From NCBI GenBank assembly GCA_023228925.1, contig JALOAF010000030.1:1-10371 (forward strand): DNA of 10,371 nucleotides. The letters are read 5' to 3'. The DNA comes from Candidatus Absconditabacterales bacterium (lineage in GTDB: Bacteria; Patescibacteriota; Gracilibacteria; Absconditabacterales; Absconditicoccaceae). The position numbers were made by a program, and so were the translations under genes. The notes under the pieces are model-generated. The model did not search any database. It saw only the letters and a program-made list of their open reading frames with translations, and was not told the origin of the DNA. Below are positions 1 through 8,743 of the stretch, piece by piece; position 1 is the stretch's first letter; every line of letters begins with the position of its first letter.

Positions 1-175
1 GCGAGCTTTATTGAAAAATAATACACAATTTGACCATAATTATCATCTTTTAACTACCTAAAATTCTTTATTACTCTTGATTTTCCTTATAATAGGACTT
101 TCTGTTAATGAATATTTCACCCTACAGTTTCAAACAAAAATACAAGATGACAAACATTTTAGCATCACAAATTTT
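1..175. other. AT-rich flank, no supported gene
   Basis: This stretch lies downstream of the TPR-like gene and reaches the left edge. Reading UGA as Gly, the frames entering from the edge close quickly: the longest plus-strand one ends at the TAA at 59-61 after 19 codons, and the minus-strand ones run fewer than 20 codons without an ATG. No convincing terminator hairpin for the upstream minus-strand gene is visible; a GATG/CATC pairing near 130-165 is too short to call. The 3' end of a neighbouring plus-strand gene at 2-61 cannot be excluded. Confidence 0.5.
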
Positions 176-1720
176 TTATTCCATAATATCCACCAAATTT
201 TGTTCTATTATCTTTTTTTGAAAAATATTTTTTGAAAGACTAATTGCTTTTAGATAATAGGTCTTGGCCTTTTCTTGTTGTTTATTATTATTGTAAAAAT
301 CTCAAAGTGCTTGAAATATATGAGATTGAGGATATTTTTCTACTAAATAAAGTAAATTATTTTCCACTAATTCCAAATTGTTGTTTGCAATATTTAGACC
401 AACTTCACCATACAAACATGTGTCATTGACTTGACCAAACTGTTCATAACAAGCAAACACATAATCATAAGCCAATTGTTTATATTTTTTATAAATAGTG
501 TTTTTTTGATTGTTTGCAAAATCTTTGAAAAAGACAAAGTCATAAAAAGTTTGAAAATCAGATTCTTTTAAATCATTTTGTCATAATAATTTTTGCCATA
601 TTTGTACTATTTTTTCATCATCATCAAGCTTTTGATAATTTAATAACAAATATCTATAAGCATCTATTTTGTAGTTGGGATCGCCCGTAATTTGTGATAA
701 TGTCAAAATAGATTTTGTATATTCTTCAAGCCAATATTGAGAAACTCAAATATAAAAATTATATTTATTTTTATTTTCTATGTCCAAAGATATCAAAGTA
801 TAAAAATTCTCTATAGCCTTTTCTCGATTATTAGTCAAAAAATTAGAATAAGCCAAAACTTGATAAGGTAAAATATAATCTTTATTTTGTAATAAAGACT
901 CTACAGCCAACTTGTTTGCAATAGAAAAATATCAATTTTTCATCATAACCAAAGCAATCAAAGAATCCTTGTAGTAAGCAGGAACTCATTTTTGATTATT
1001 AAATTTCATAACCGCATCATCTATCTGAAAAATAATGTTTTTGTATACAGGTGATTGAATTTGTTTAAATATTTCAGTTACAGTAGCATATTCCTTATTC
1101 CAAATTTTGGATAATCATTGATAAAACAAATGATCATCTACAGAAATCATAGATCTATATTTCATTTGATCTACCAAAGCCATAAATTTATTCATACTTT
1201 GAGGATCAGTAATAGAGAGTGTGTTTATTTGTGTATAAAAATACGAACTTGCAGATATCATTGAATTTTTTAAAATATCCAAATCAGCAATATAAAATTT
1301 TGCCTTTTCAAACTGATAATCTAGTAAAAGTTTGTCTATCAAAACTTTCAACACATCACTTGTTTTTGTTTTATTATATAATTTTTCCAAAATTTCTACA
1401 CTATTCAAGCTTCCTCAAATATCTTTTAAAGAAAGTTCTTTGGAGTCCAAATTTTCTTCCTTTATTTCTTTTGATACCTTTTGGAAATGTTCTTCGGGAT
1501 TTTGTATTGGAAAAGTATTTGTTTGTTGAGCTTCTTTGATATCAGATGAATAATGTCATTTATTCTCTTCAGCACTGCTGTTTTTAAGTTCAACAATAGG
1601 CCTTGCTTCTATTTCTATACTTTTTTCTTTATTAAAAAATATAGCTTCTGTAAACAAAAATGTTGTTCGAAACAATAATATAGTCAACAATATAATATAA
1701 TTTTCTTTGTTAATCTTCAT
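176..1720 (-). CDS. membrane-anchored TPR-like repeat protein, function unknown
   Basis: This is a 514-residue protein from ATG (1718-1720) to TAA (176-178), continuous only with UGA as Gly. Residues 1-30 hold a few charged residues, a hydrophobic stretch (IILLTILLF) and then more charge, so it is a signal peptide or an anchor with the bulk outside the membrane. Residues about 35-100 are acidic, Lys/Glu/Ser-rich and probably disordered. From about 105 on the protein is helical with TPR-like helix pairs. The clearest are in the middle (YSNFLTNNREKAIENF, then FYIGVSQYWLEEYTKSI) and at the C terminus (LGDFYKNNNKQEKAKTYYLKAI, about 472-493). TPR proteins are scaffolds, so the partner is unknown. 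The gene stands alone behind a 318-base gap with a good promoter at 1759-1786. The family call is from repeat pattern only; Sel1-like or outer-membrane assembly-type TPR proteins are alternatives. Confidence 0.85.
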
Positions 1721-2038
1721 TTCAATATTATGATAGCATTTTTAAATTTACATACTTAATTATAATCAGAAAAACAAAATTATCAAAAAAACCACCAAAA
1801 TATTTGATAGTCTACGTTGACAAAAATAATAAATTATATTTAACTTTGGCTAATTTTTATTAAAATACAAAAACTTCCTTGTGCTTGAATATAAGATGGA
1901 ATTTGATTATTTGACTGGGAAATGTTTGTTAGTTTTATAAAATAGATTTCATAACATTACAAAACTAATGCTCGTTATTATACGAAACTAAGCAAAATAG
2001 CAATTTAGAAATCACACACTTAGTAGTCTATATAAAAA
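1721..2038. other. intergenic region between uvrC and the TPR gene
   Basis: A 318-base AT-rich gap with no supported open frame on either strand. It holds the promoter for the downstream minus-strand gene (1759-1786) and one weak inverted repeat, TTAGTTTT at 1929-1936 with AAAACTAA at 1961-1968 and a 24-base loop. No tRNA-like or GC-rich structured element is visible. Transcription from uvrC may end here, but I see no classical terminator. Confidence 0.55.
1759..1786 (-). promoter_or_regulatory. sigma70-type promoter of the TPR-like gene
   Basis: On the minus strand, TTGATA (1786-1781) and a perfect TATAAT (1764-1759) are separated by 16 bases. Transcription would begin near 1752, leaving a leader of about 32 bases before the ATG at 1720. 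No Shine-Dalgarno motif is present in that leader. Position, orientation and both boxes fit the downstream gene, but TATAAT-like strings are common in DNA this AT-rich. Confidence 0.6.
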
Positions 2039-3706
2039 TTAAAGTTTAGCTTCTCTTTTTTTTCTATAAGCATTAGCAAATCTATGTGCTTCATCACGAA
2101 GTTTTATAAGAATCTGATCTGATTGATCATATTTCAAATCTATAGTTTTTATTTTCAAATTATCATCAAAATAAAAAATTTTTTCTTTTTCTCACTTCAG
2201 TTTTCATGAAGTATTTCTAGCAGATCATTTCCCAATTGCAATAAAATCCACTTGTTCAAAAATATTTTTGAATCAAGGATTTTTCATAAATTCTTTTAAA
2301 ATTCCTAATTGTCATTTTCCACCATCTATTACAAACAAGTCTGGCCAGTTTAATTTATTTTCAAACCTTTTGCTAATAAGCTCTTTGAGTGCTCCATAAT
2401 CATCACCAGACTGAATTGTGTGTTCAATCTTGTATCTACGATATAGATGATAGTTTGCTACTCATCATACAAAAGCTGACAAGCCTCCACTAGTTTGAGA
2501 GCCTGAAAAATGGGAAATATCTATACACTCTAAATGATATGGAAAATTTTTTAATTTATATCTTTTCTGTAATTCTAACAATAAGTCATTAAGCAAATTT
2601 TCATCCTTAAAAGATTCTAATATCAAATATGATTCCAAAAAACCATTTACCAAAGAAATAATTTCATTCTGATTTTTTTTGTTTAATTTTACAGTTTTAT
2701 TAAAAAACAAAATTTTATCTCAAATATTTTCTTCTTTCAGCTCTCCTAATTCTATCTCCAAAATTGATTTAAGTGATGAAATGTCCACATCTTCTTTATT
2801 TTGTTTGTTTATCACAACATCAATAATTTTTCATTCATAAAAATTTATTATAACATAAACAAACCAGTTGGAAATTTCCTGTAATTGACAAAAATAACCA
2901 TAAACATTTTTTGATAAAACAACAGTTTGTTGTTCTACAAGTAATTCTATTTTCAAATAAATATCTCTTAATTTAGCTGCCCATTCAAAGTTCTGATTTT
3001 TGGAGGCCAAGTCTATTTGTTTTTTTATTTCTTTTTCCACCAATTTTGTATTTCATTTAAAAAATTGTTCTACAATTTTTATTATTTTTCAATATTCTTT
3101 TATAGCTTCTTTTTTATTTGTAAAAGCTAATTTTCAAAATTTTTTTAATTTTTCTCTATTTTCTTTTGAAGAAAATTCAGTCAAGGAGTTGGCAACACAC
3201 CATCCAGAACAAAGTCCAAAATAATAATCTGAACATAATTTTCATTTATTAAATTCCGTTTTTTTACAAGCCCTTCGTTTAAAAACATACCTTAAGTATT
3301 GCAAAAAATCTTTTAGATCTCTTGTATTATGTTTAGGTCAAATATAAATTGAGCCATCATTTATCTTATTCCTAGTAACAAAAATTTGTGGAAAATCTTC
3401 ATTAGTAATTTTTATATAAGCATAGCTATTTGATCACTTCAACATATTGTTGAAAGGGGGCTGATATTTTTTGATTAAATTATCTTCTAAATAAAGTGCC
3501 TCAGATTCCGTTTTTACTTGCAAAAAGTCTATATCTATGGCTTTATTTAGCATGTCCTGTTTCCAAACAGAATTTGGATTGAAATATTGAGAAACTCTAT
3601 TTTTTAGATTTTTTGCTTTTCCAATATACAAAACATTATCTTTTTTGTCTTTAAAAAGATAAATTCACGGCTTATTTGGTATTTTTTGTAATATTTTAAT
3701 ATCCAT
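2039..3706 (-). CDS. uvrC: UvrABC excinuclease subunit C, lacking the C-terminal HhH domain
   Basis: UvrC makes the dual incisions of nucleotide excision repair with UvrB. The 555-residue frame runs from ATG (3704-3706) to TAA (2039-2041). The GIY-YIG nuclease opens the protein (KPGIYLF, then LYIGKAKNLKNRVSQYF). Cys147, 158, 166 and 170 match the spacing of the family's Fe-S cluster cysteines. A UvrB-binding UVR motif is at about 222-256. The RNase H-like 3'... second nuclease domain keeps its triad: Asp396 (DISH), Asp461 (IDGGKGQ) and His541 (RDEAHRF). The Gly before Gln in IDGGKGQ is encoded by UGA. The protein stops 14 residues after His541, where family members of about 600 residues continue into a helix-hairpin-helix tandem, so that DNA-binding domain is absent. 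It follows grpE by 36 bases and is probably cotranscribed with it. Confidence 0.97.
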
Positions 3707-3712
3707 AACATG

Positions 3713-3727
3713 TCTATATCATATAGA
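3713..3727. repeat. 15-base palindrome in the grpE-uvrC gap
   Basis: TCTATAT-C-ATATAGA is a perfect inverted repeat with 7-base arms, lying 7 bases upstream of the uvrC start codon. A short direct repeat (TATAGAAA at 3722-3729 and 3735-3742) overlaps it. It could be a protein-binding site, or chance in AT-rich DNA; as RNA the loop is too tight for all seven pairs to form. Confidence 0.4.
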
Positions 3728-3742
3728 AAAAGCTTATAGAAA

Positions 3743-4309
3743 CTATTGTCAAACAATGACTTTTGATGGATTTATTACTATTTGTTTATCATCTTTTTTG
3801 TATACAAAACCTCTCTCAAACTCCTGAATTATTTTTCATTTAAGTTTTTTATTTTCTGTGGGCATCAAAGAAACTGGCTCATGTAACAAAGCATCTGGCT
3901 CCAATCAAATAGCTTTTATCTGAGAAATGTGCATCGATTCCAAAATTTTTAAAAAATTATCATAAACTAATTGAACTCATTGTGCTAATGGATCTGATTT
4001 TTTATCTTGAGGAATATTGTCCAAAGATTTTCTCAAATCCTCAATAAAAGGCAAAAACTTCTTTACGCTAGAAATCAAAGAGTTTGTGTCTTGTTCTTTT
4101 TCTTTTTCCAAAATCTGTTTTTGATATCTATCAAAATCAAATTTTAAGTTTATATAATCGCGCTGTGCTTTTGCAGATATTTCTATTTGTTCTTGGTAGC
4201 TTTTTTCTAATCTTTCTATTTCTAATTCATACTTTTTATTTGAATGATTTTTTTGATCTTGCTCTTTTTTTGCTTGTTTCAATTTTTCTTGCAAATCTTT
4301 GTCTGTCAT
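3743..4309 (-). CDS. grpE: GrpE, nucleotide exchange factor of the DnaK chaperone
   Basis: GrpE releases ADP from DnaK in the cytoplasmic Hsp70 cycle. The 188-residue frame runs from ATG (4307-4309) to TAG (3743-3745). Residues 1-60 are a highly charged helix (repeated KK/EE/Q), followed by the long dimerisation coil with YINLKFDFDRYQKQ, matching the family's NLRADFDNYRKR region. The small beta domain follows, with EPDALLHEPVSLMPTE around His143-Glu144 and IIQEFERGFVYK, ending in INPSKVIVGQ as GrpE proteins usually do. An upstream in-frame extension exists (to 4351) but reads as a hydrophobic stretch untypical of GrpE, so the start at 4309 is preferred. No dnaK or dnaJ is in the window, so this grpE is separated from its usual partners on the right side at least. 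uvrC begins 36 bases after its stop. Confidence 0.95.
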
Positions 4310-4335
4310 TTTGTAGTAATAAATAAATAAATATC

Positions 4336-4355
4336 TAAATTGAAAAAACAATTTA
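4336..4355 (-). repeat. weak hairpin between the vanY-like gene and grpE
   Basis: TAAATTG (4336-4342) and CAATTTA (4349-4355) form a perfect 7-base stem around AAAAAA. On the minus strand it is followed by an AT-rich run without a clean U-tract. It lies in the 61 bases between the stop of the carboxypeptidase gene and the grpE start, so it might attenuate read-through or protect an mRNA end. The stem has one G-C pair, so stability is low. Confidence 0.35.
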
Positions 4356-4370
4356 AAATTTTACTGGAAT

Positions 4371-5150
4371 TTAGTTTGATAAACTTAAATAATATTCTGC
4401 AAAACTTAAATCTTTTTCAAATAATTCCGTAGCTAAATATTTTCAAACATATCTCCAATGCCAAACTTCTTTCATTTTTCCATCTATTTTAACTCCTTTA
4501 CGATACGTATTTATGAATCAATATTTGTGTGCATTTTCATTTAACCATTTTAAATATTCTCCTCACAAAAGATTATATCAATTTTTTGTAGCTAAATGAA
4601 TATCTACAGCCAATCACAATTGATGTTCACTAGCTCCCAACTTTGCGCATCTACTTAAAGAACAACCTCATTCAAACAAAGTAGCTTGATCATTGTAGGA
4701 TCTGTAAGCACTCATCAAATAAAATTGCTTATTAGTGGCTAAATAAAAATCTTCTGCCATAGTTTCAAAAGCAATTTGAGCAGACAATCTAAGATAAGGT
4801 CTACCCGCTCTATTTACTATATGTTCTGAATCTATTTGCGACAAATCTGCTGGTACATATCTTATATTTTCTAAAACCAAATCATCTGAAATATATTTTT
4901 GCAAAGAATAATCTGATTTAAGATCAAAGTTTTGTTTGTAATCATTTTGAGACAAAACAAGAGCTTCATTAAAAATAATTTCTATTTTTTTATCCACAAA
5001 CTCTGAAATACTGTTTGTTTTTTCAATAGAGGTTTTTTTTACAATATCTGCTTTTGCAAAATTTTGCCAGACAATAAAAAGAAAAACAAAAATACAAACA
5101 AAAACAAATATATTTCAAAACGAAGTTAGTTTGTTTTTTATAAAACTCAT
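4371..5150 (-). CDS. VanY-type D-alanyl-D-alanine carboxypeptidase (peptidase M15), membrane-anchored
   Basis: M15B peptidases are zinc enzymes that remove the terminal D-Ala from peptidoglycan stem peptides outside the membrane. The 259-residue frame runs from ATG (5148-5150) to TAA (4371-4373). Residues 1-35 form a basic start plus a hydrophobic segment (NIFVFVCIFVFLFIVWQ), a signal anchor. The catalytic domain has the YRSY element (AYRSYNDQATLF), the SxHxxGxAxD motif as SEHQLGLAVD with zinc ligands His176 and Asp183, and the ExWH motif with Glu228 and His231 in EVWHWRYVG. The invariant Gly of SxHxxGxAxD is a UGA codon. Two cysteines flank the short CSLSRC segment before SEHQ and could form a disulphide. 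It begins 16 bases after the ftsK stop, so the two genes are very likely one transcript, linking wall trimming with division. L,D-endopeptidase or D,D-dipeptidase activity is the alternative within M15. Confidence 0.93.
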
Positions 5151-5166
5151 TTTTTAGATCTAAATT

Positions 5167-7305
5167 TTATATAAATATATCTCTAGCTTTTGCTCATTCT
5201 TGTGGTCAAATAACACCTCTTTCTTCGAGTTCATCCATAATTCTAGCTGCTCTAGCAAAACCAATATTCAATTTTCTTTGTAATAAAGTAGCAGAGGCCT
5301 TTCTTGTTTCAAGAATAACTTGAATAGCTTGTTCTACAAGTTCTTCATCAGTTCATCAAACTCCAGCAGAAAAAGATCATCAAACAGATTCCAGTTTACT
5401 CTCTAATGCTTTAATAATATCTGGATTGTAAATATCTTCCTCTGACAATCATCTCATGTATTTGTTTTTTAATGTAGTTACTACAGACTCTATTTCAGAG
5501 GTTTCTACAAATGGAGCTTGTATCCTAACCGGTCGTTTTGTGTTTGGATCTATATAAAGCATATCTCACTTTCATACCAAATCTTCTGCTCACTTTCTTC
5601 CCAATATAGTTCTAGAGTCAATTTCTGATACTACTCAAAAAGCTATTCTAGTAGGCATGTTTGCCTTGATAAGTCAGGTAATAACATTTACAGATGGTCT
5701 TTGTGTAGCAACAATTAAATGTATTCAAATTGCACGAGCTTTTTGTGCTATGCGAGTAATATATGTTTCTACTTCTTTTTTATTTTTATGCATCATCATA
5801 TCTGCAAGTTCGTCAATCACAAACACAATACGATACATTTTATCTCACATAACCTTTTGATTGTATTCTACTATATTTTTCACTCTTTTATCTTTGAGCA
5901 TGCCATATCTTTTTTCCATCTCATCTACTGCTCGTCTCAATAATTTTAATGCCTGATCTGGATCATTAACTATTGGTCCAAGCATATAAGGCAATCAAGA
6001 GTAAAGCTCAAGTTCTACCTGTTTTGGATCTACCATCAAAAACTTTAATTCTGAGGGAGAGTTTTGGTACATTAAAGAAAGAATAAAATCATTTACTCAT
6101 ACAGACTTACCAGATCCTGTAGCTCCAGCAACCAATAGGTGTGGCATTTCTTCTAAAGTTTTTGTAATAATTGAACCATCTATCTGCCTACCTAAAGTTA
6201 AGTTTGTGTTAGATTTTGTCATTTGAGATTGGAATTCTTTTGAGCTCAACATATCTCACACTCTCACTATTGTTGGTTTTTGATTTGGTATTTGTATTCA
6301 CACAGAATCTGTTCATGGGATAGGAGCTATAATTCTCAAAGATTTTGATTTTAGTGATAATTTAATATCATTTACTAAAGATTCAATCTTTGATATTGCT
6401 ATACCTGCTTCTGGTTTTATTCTAATTTGAACAATAGATGGTCCTATATCAAATCACTCAATACTCACAGCAACATTAAACTCCATCAGCTTGTCCTGTA
6501 AAGATTTTGCCTTTTCCATAAGAAACTTTTCATCAATAGTTGTGGCCTTTCATACATTTGATTTTAAAATAGAAGCATCAAATGTTGGTTTATCTCAGGA
6601 AAATTTTATTTCAGATCTAGGCCTCTTTTCCTCCATTTTTTCTTCTACTTTTTGTTTTAGAATAGTTTTGATAAAAGAATCAGAAATTGGTCTATTTATT
6701 TCATTTTTAGTTTCATTTATCTTTTTGGCAATATCATCTGTTGTTTGTCTTTCTATCTTTAATTCTCTAATAGCAGAAGTCTTTTTTGGTTTGGAATATT
6801 TTTCTAATTTCAAGTTTATTTTTGGTAAAGAAAAATTGAAAGTATATAAAATTCGTACAACAGCAACTATAAGTAAAACTACTATAAAAGATTTTACTGC
6901 TGTAGCTTGAGAGCCAAACATTAAATTTAAAAGCTCAATAAGAGGCCATGATAAATATCCACCAAAAGTCTGATATTTGGAAACATCTCCATCTATTATT
7001 GGAAAATTTAACACTCCAGAAACCAACATCATCACAATCAAAAACTGCTTAATAAGCAAGTTCATCAAGTAACCTTTATATAAAATCAAAATTCACACTA
7101 AAATAGATAATCCAAAAAACACATTTAATCATATTTCTCCAAAAGCTACACTAGCATAATTGGTTAAAATATCAAAAACTGGAGATCATTTAGCCAAATA
7201 AAGTGAAAAAAAATACAAACCTCAAAGAACGATCATAGCTGTTCATAGTTTATATTTATTCAAAATTAATGTTTTTTTACGTCTTTTATATTTTCTTCTA
7301 GCCAA
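5167..7305 (-). CDS. ftsK: FtsK/SpoIIIE-type DNA translocase
   Basis: FtsK pumps chromosome ends across the closing septum and supports XerCD dimer resolution. The 712-residue frame ends at TAA (5167-5169). An in-frame stop at 7312-7314 leaves TTG (7303-7305) as the only sensible start, giving [11 protein letters not shown], a basic cytoplasmic start. Four membrane segments follow at about 20-38, 51-78, 83-100 and 138-156, then a charged linker to about 235. The motor has Walker A GATGSGKS (394-401) followed by VGVN as in E. coli FtsK, the Gly of VGVN being UGA, and Walker [11 protein letters not shown] (Asp498, Glu499). [17 protein letters not shown] and [20 protein letters not shown] complete the motor. 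The C-terminal 60 residues form the winged-helix gamma domain that reads KOPS-type sites ([20 protein letters not shown]). The linker is short, as in SpoIIIE. Confidence 0.97.
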
Positions 7306-7481
7306 AATTTTTTATCAAATAATAAAAACATAGACTTTCACTAATTAATTCTCAGTTTAGAGATTTTATATTCTTTTTCAACCAAAAAAAATTATGAAAA
7401 AACCTATCATCACAAAATCACTAAAATTTTTGATTCTTTTTTTTAAACAGATTTATTTTACAAATAAATGTTTAAGTAAAT
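7306..7481. other. intergenic region between dprA and ftsK
   Basis: A 176-base AT-rich gap containing the hairpin at 7444-7475 just after the dprA stop. The ftsK promoter should lie here, but I could not find a -35/-10 pair with acceptable spacing: TATAAA- and TTGAAA-like strings occur near 7367-7382 but 5 bases apart. No open frame is supported. Confidence 0.5.
7444..7475. repeat. long AT hairpin after dprA, possible terminator
   Basis: ATTTATTT (7451-7458), a TAC loop and AAATAAAT (7462-7469) pair perfectly, and the stem continues with TTAAAC against GTTTAA after a 2-base AG bulge, giving about 14 pairs. It begins 7 bases beyond the dprA stop codon. On the minus strand the 3' side is followed by A-rich sequence rather than a U-tract, so it does not look like a classical intrinsic terminator in the dprA direction; mRNA 3'-end protection is equally possible. 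Confidence 0.5.
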
Positions 7482-8486
7482 TTAATACAGACTATATTTT
7501 CCTGGAGAGTTTTGATAAATATGGTTATTTATTTCCAAAAGAGTGATATGTTGCATAATTGTATCTGCATCTAAAGCTGTAGCTTGCATAATAGCTCACA
7601 AAGACATCTCGCCATTATTTGATAAAAGTCAAATAATATCATTTTGAGGAGCTGGCAAATCCAATATTTTGGTACTAACTGTATGTTTTGTTCCAAATTT
7701 TTTAAAATTTTGATCAAAAAACTCCTGAAAATCAATCAAAATATTGGCCTTTTGTTGAGAAATTAATTGATGTACTCCAAAACTAGTAGGAGAAAAAATA
7801 TCGTTTGGAACAGTATATACTGGTCTATTCGACTGATTAGCAAATTCTGCAGTAATTAAGCTTCAAGAATTTTCTCAAGCTTCTGGTAAAAACACCATAT
7901 CAGACAAACCAGCAATAATACGATTTCTTTGGGGAAAACTGTATTTTGTAGGCACAAAATTTATTTTATATTCAGATAAAACTAATCAACCATTTTCTAC
8001 AATAGATTGGACAATGTGGCGTTCTGCTCATTTCAAAAAATGATTTAATCCTCACCCCAAAACAGCAATAGTTGGTATTTTATGTTTGACAGAAAGTGCA
8101 TGAGCCAACTGATCTACTCATCCTGCCATGCCAGAAATAGTCACTAAATCATAATTTTGAGCATATTCAAAAAACTTTTTCAAAACTTTATGAGAATAAA
8201 CACTAGGTTTTCTAGGACCAACTATAGCTAAAACATTTTTATCCAATAAAGAAATATCTCATATATAATGAACAATATATGGTTTGGAGGGTATTGAGTG
8301 AAATTTGTAATGATAAGCGTCTTGTCACATCATAAAAGCACCAATCTTATAGTCTCTAAAAATATTTTGTATGTTTTTTAGCTCAGATTCTTGAATATCG
8401 TATTTGTTAAAATCTCAAGATTTAAGATCTCAAAAAGTAATATCAGGGTGAGCAGAATACTTAATAATTTCTGGATGTATAGACAT
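7482..8486 (-). CDS. dprA: DprA/Smf, DNA-processing protein for natural transformation
   Basis: DprA binds incoming single-stranded DNA in the cytoplasm and loads RecA on it. The 334-residue frame runs from ATG (8484-8486) to TAA (7482-7484). The extended Rossmann fold carries the family motifs in order: LLDKNVLAIVGPRKPS (GPR at 90-92, the family GSR/GTR), TISGMAGGVDQLAH, IAVLGGGL, LSEY, FPQRNRIIAGLS (RNR at 187-189), PEAGENSGSLITAEFA and RPVYTVPNDI. Several of these glycines are UGA, including the second of GGG and both in EAGENSG. Residues about 270-334 form the C-terminal winged helix. The N-terminal 70 residues are divergent and lack a clear SAM domain. The only in-frame ATG after the upstream stop at 8523-8525 is the one used. 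No com genes lie nearby; dnaX diverges 257 bases away. Confidence 0.95.
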
Positions 8487-8550
8487 CTGTGATACGGTGT
8501 TAGAATAATAAAATACTGATTGTTAATTTTTTATTTTAATAGTAAAAATT

Positions 8551-8578
8551 TTTATAACAATATTTTTTATAAATTCAA
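8551..8578 (-). promoter_or_regulatory. candidate dprA promoter
   Basis: On the minus strand TTGAAT (8578-8573) and TATAAA (8556-8551) are 16 bases apart. Transcription would start near 8544, leaving a leader of about 58 bases. Both boxes deviate from consensus and the region is very AT-rich, so this is a candidate only. Confidence 0.4.
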
Positions 8579-8601
8579 TACTTTATTGTAATTTTACTTG
8601 G

Positions 8602-8620
8602 TGTCAAAAAATATTTGACA
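8602..8620. promoter_or_regulatory. operator-like palindrome between dprA and dnaX
   Basis: TGTCAAA-AAATA-TTTGACA is a perfect 7-5-7 inverted repeat. Each arm contains the consensus -35 hexamer TTGACA facing its own gene, but no good -10 box sits 16-18 bases downstream on either side. The size and symmetry resemble a binding site for a dimeric repressor or activator acting on both genes. No regulator gene is in the window. Confidence 0.5.
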
Positions 8621-8676
8621 AAAAGCCCAATCATAAATTGGAAAATTTTTATGAACATGAAATTAAAAAAATCCAA

Positions 8677-8704
8677 TTGAAAACAAATAATATAATCTTA
8701 TATT
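8677..8704 (+). promoter_or_regulatory. candidate dnaX promoter
   Basis: TTGAAA (8677-8682) and TATATT (8699-8704) are separated by 16 bases. The start of transcription would be near 8711, about 33 bases before the ATG, similar to the leader predicted for the TPR-like gene. A perfect TATAAT at 8691-8696 lies inside the spacer but has no -35 at a proper distance. Confidence 0.4.
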
Positions 8705-8743
8705 GTAAAAGATGAATAAGTTTTATATTGTCAAAAAAACATT

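Larger units (their letters stand above)
8487..8743. promoter_or_regulatory. divergent promoter region of dprA and dnaX
   Basis: A 257-base AT-rich region between two divergent genes, so it must hold both promoters. It contains a candidate pair for each direction and a perfect 19-base palindrome near the middle (8602-8620). The only small frames are trivial, such as a 14-codon one beginning at 8651. No Shine-Dalgarno sequence precedes either start codon. Confidence 0.7.

Noticed and set aside
1929..1968. Inverted repeat TTAGTTTT/AAAACTAA as a terminator for uvrC
   Set aside because: It has an 8-base AT-rich stem with a 24-base loop, sits about 70 bases after the stop, and has no U-tract on the minus strand.
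244..7089. Plus-strand open frames such as 244-429, 1219-1539, 3000-3224, 4084-4326, 5657-5943 and 6491-6910
   Set aside because: All lie opposite well-supported minus-strand genes. Their translations are Phe/Leu/Tyr-rich, as expected from the complement of Lys/Glu/Asn-rich coding sequence, and show no family motif.
8615..8643. TTGACA at 8615-8620 as the -35 box of the dnaX promoter
   Set aside because: No TATAAT-like hexamer lies 16-18 bases downstream; the nearest AT-rich candidate is only 12-14 bases away.
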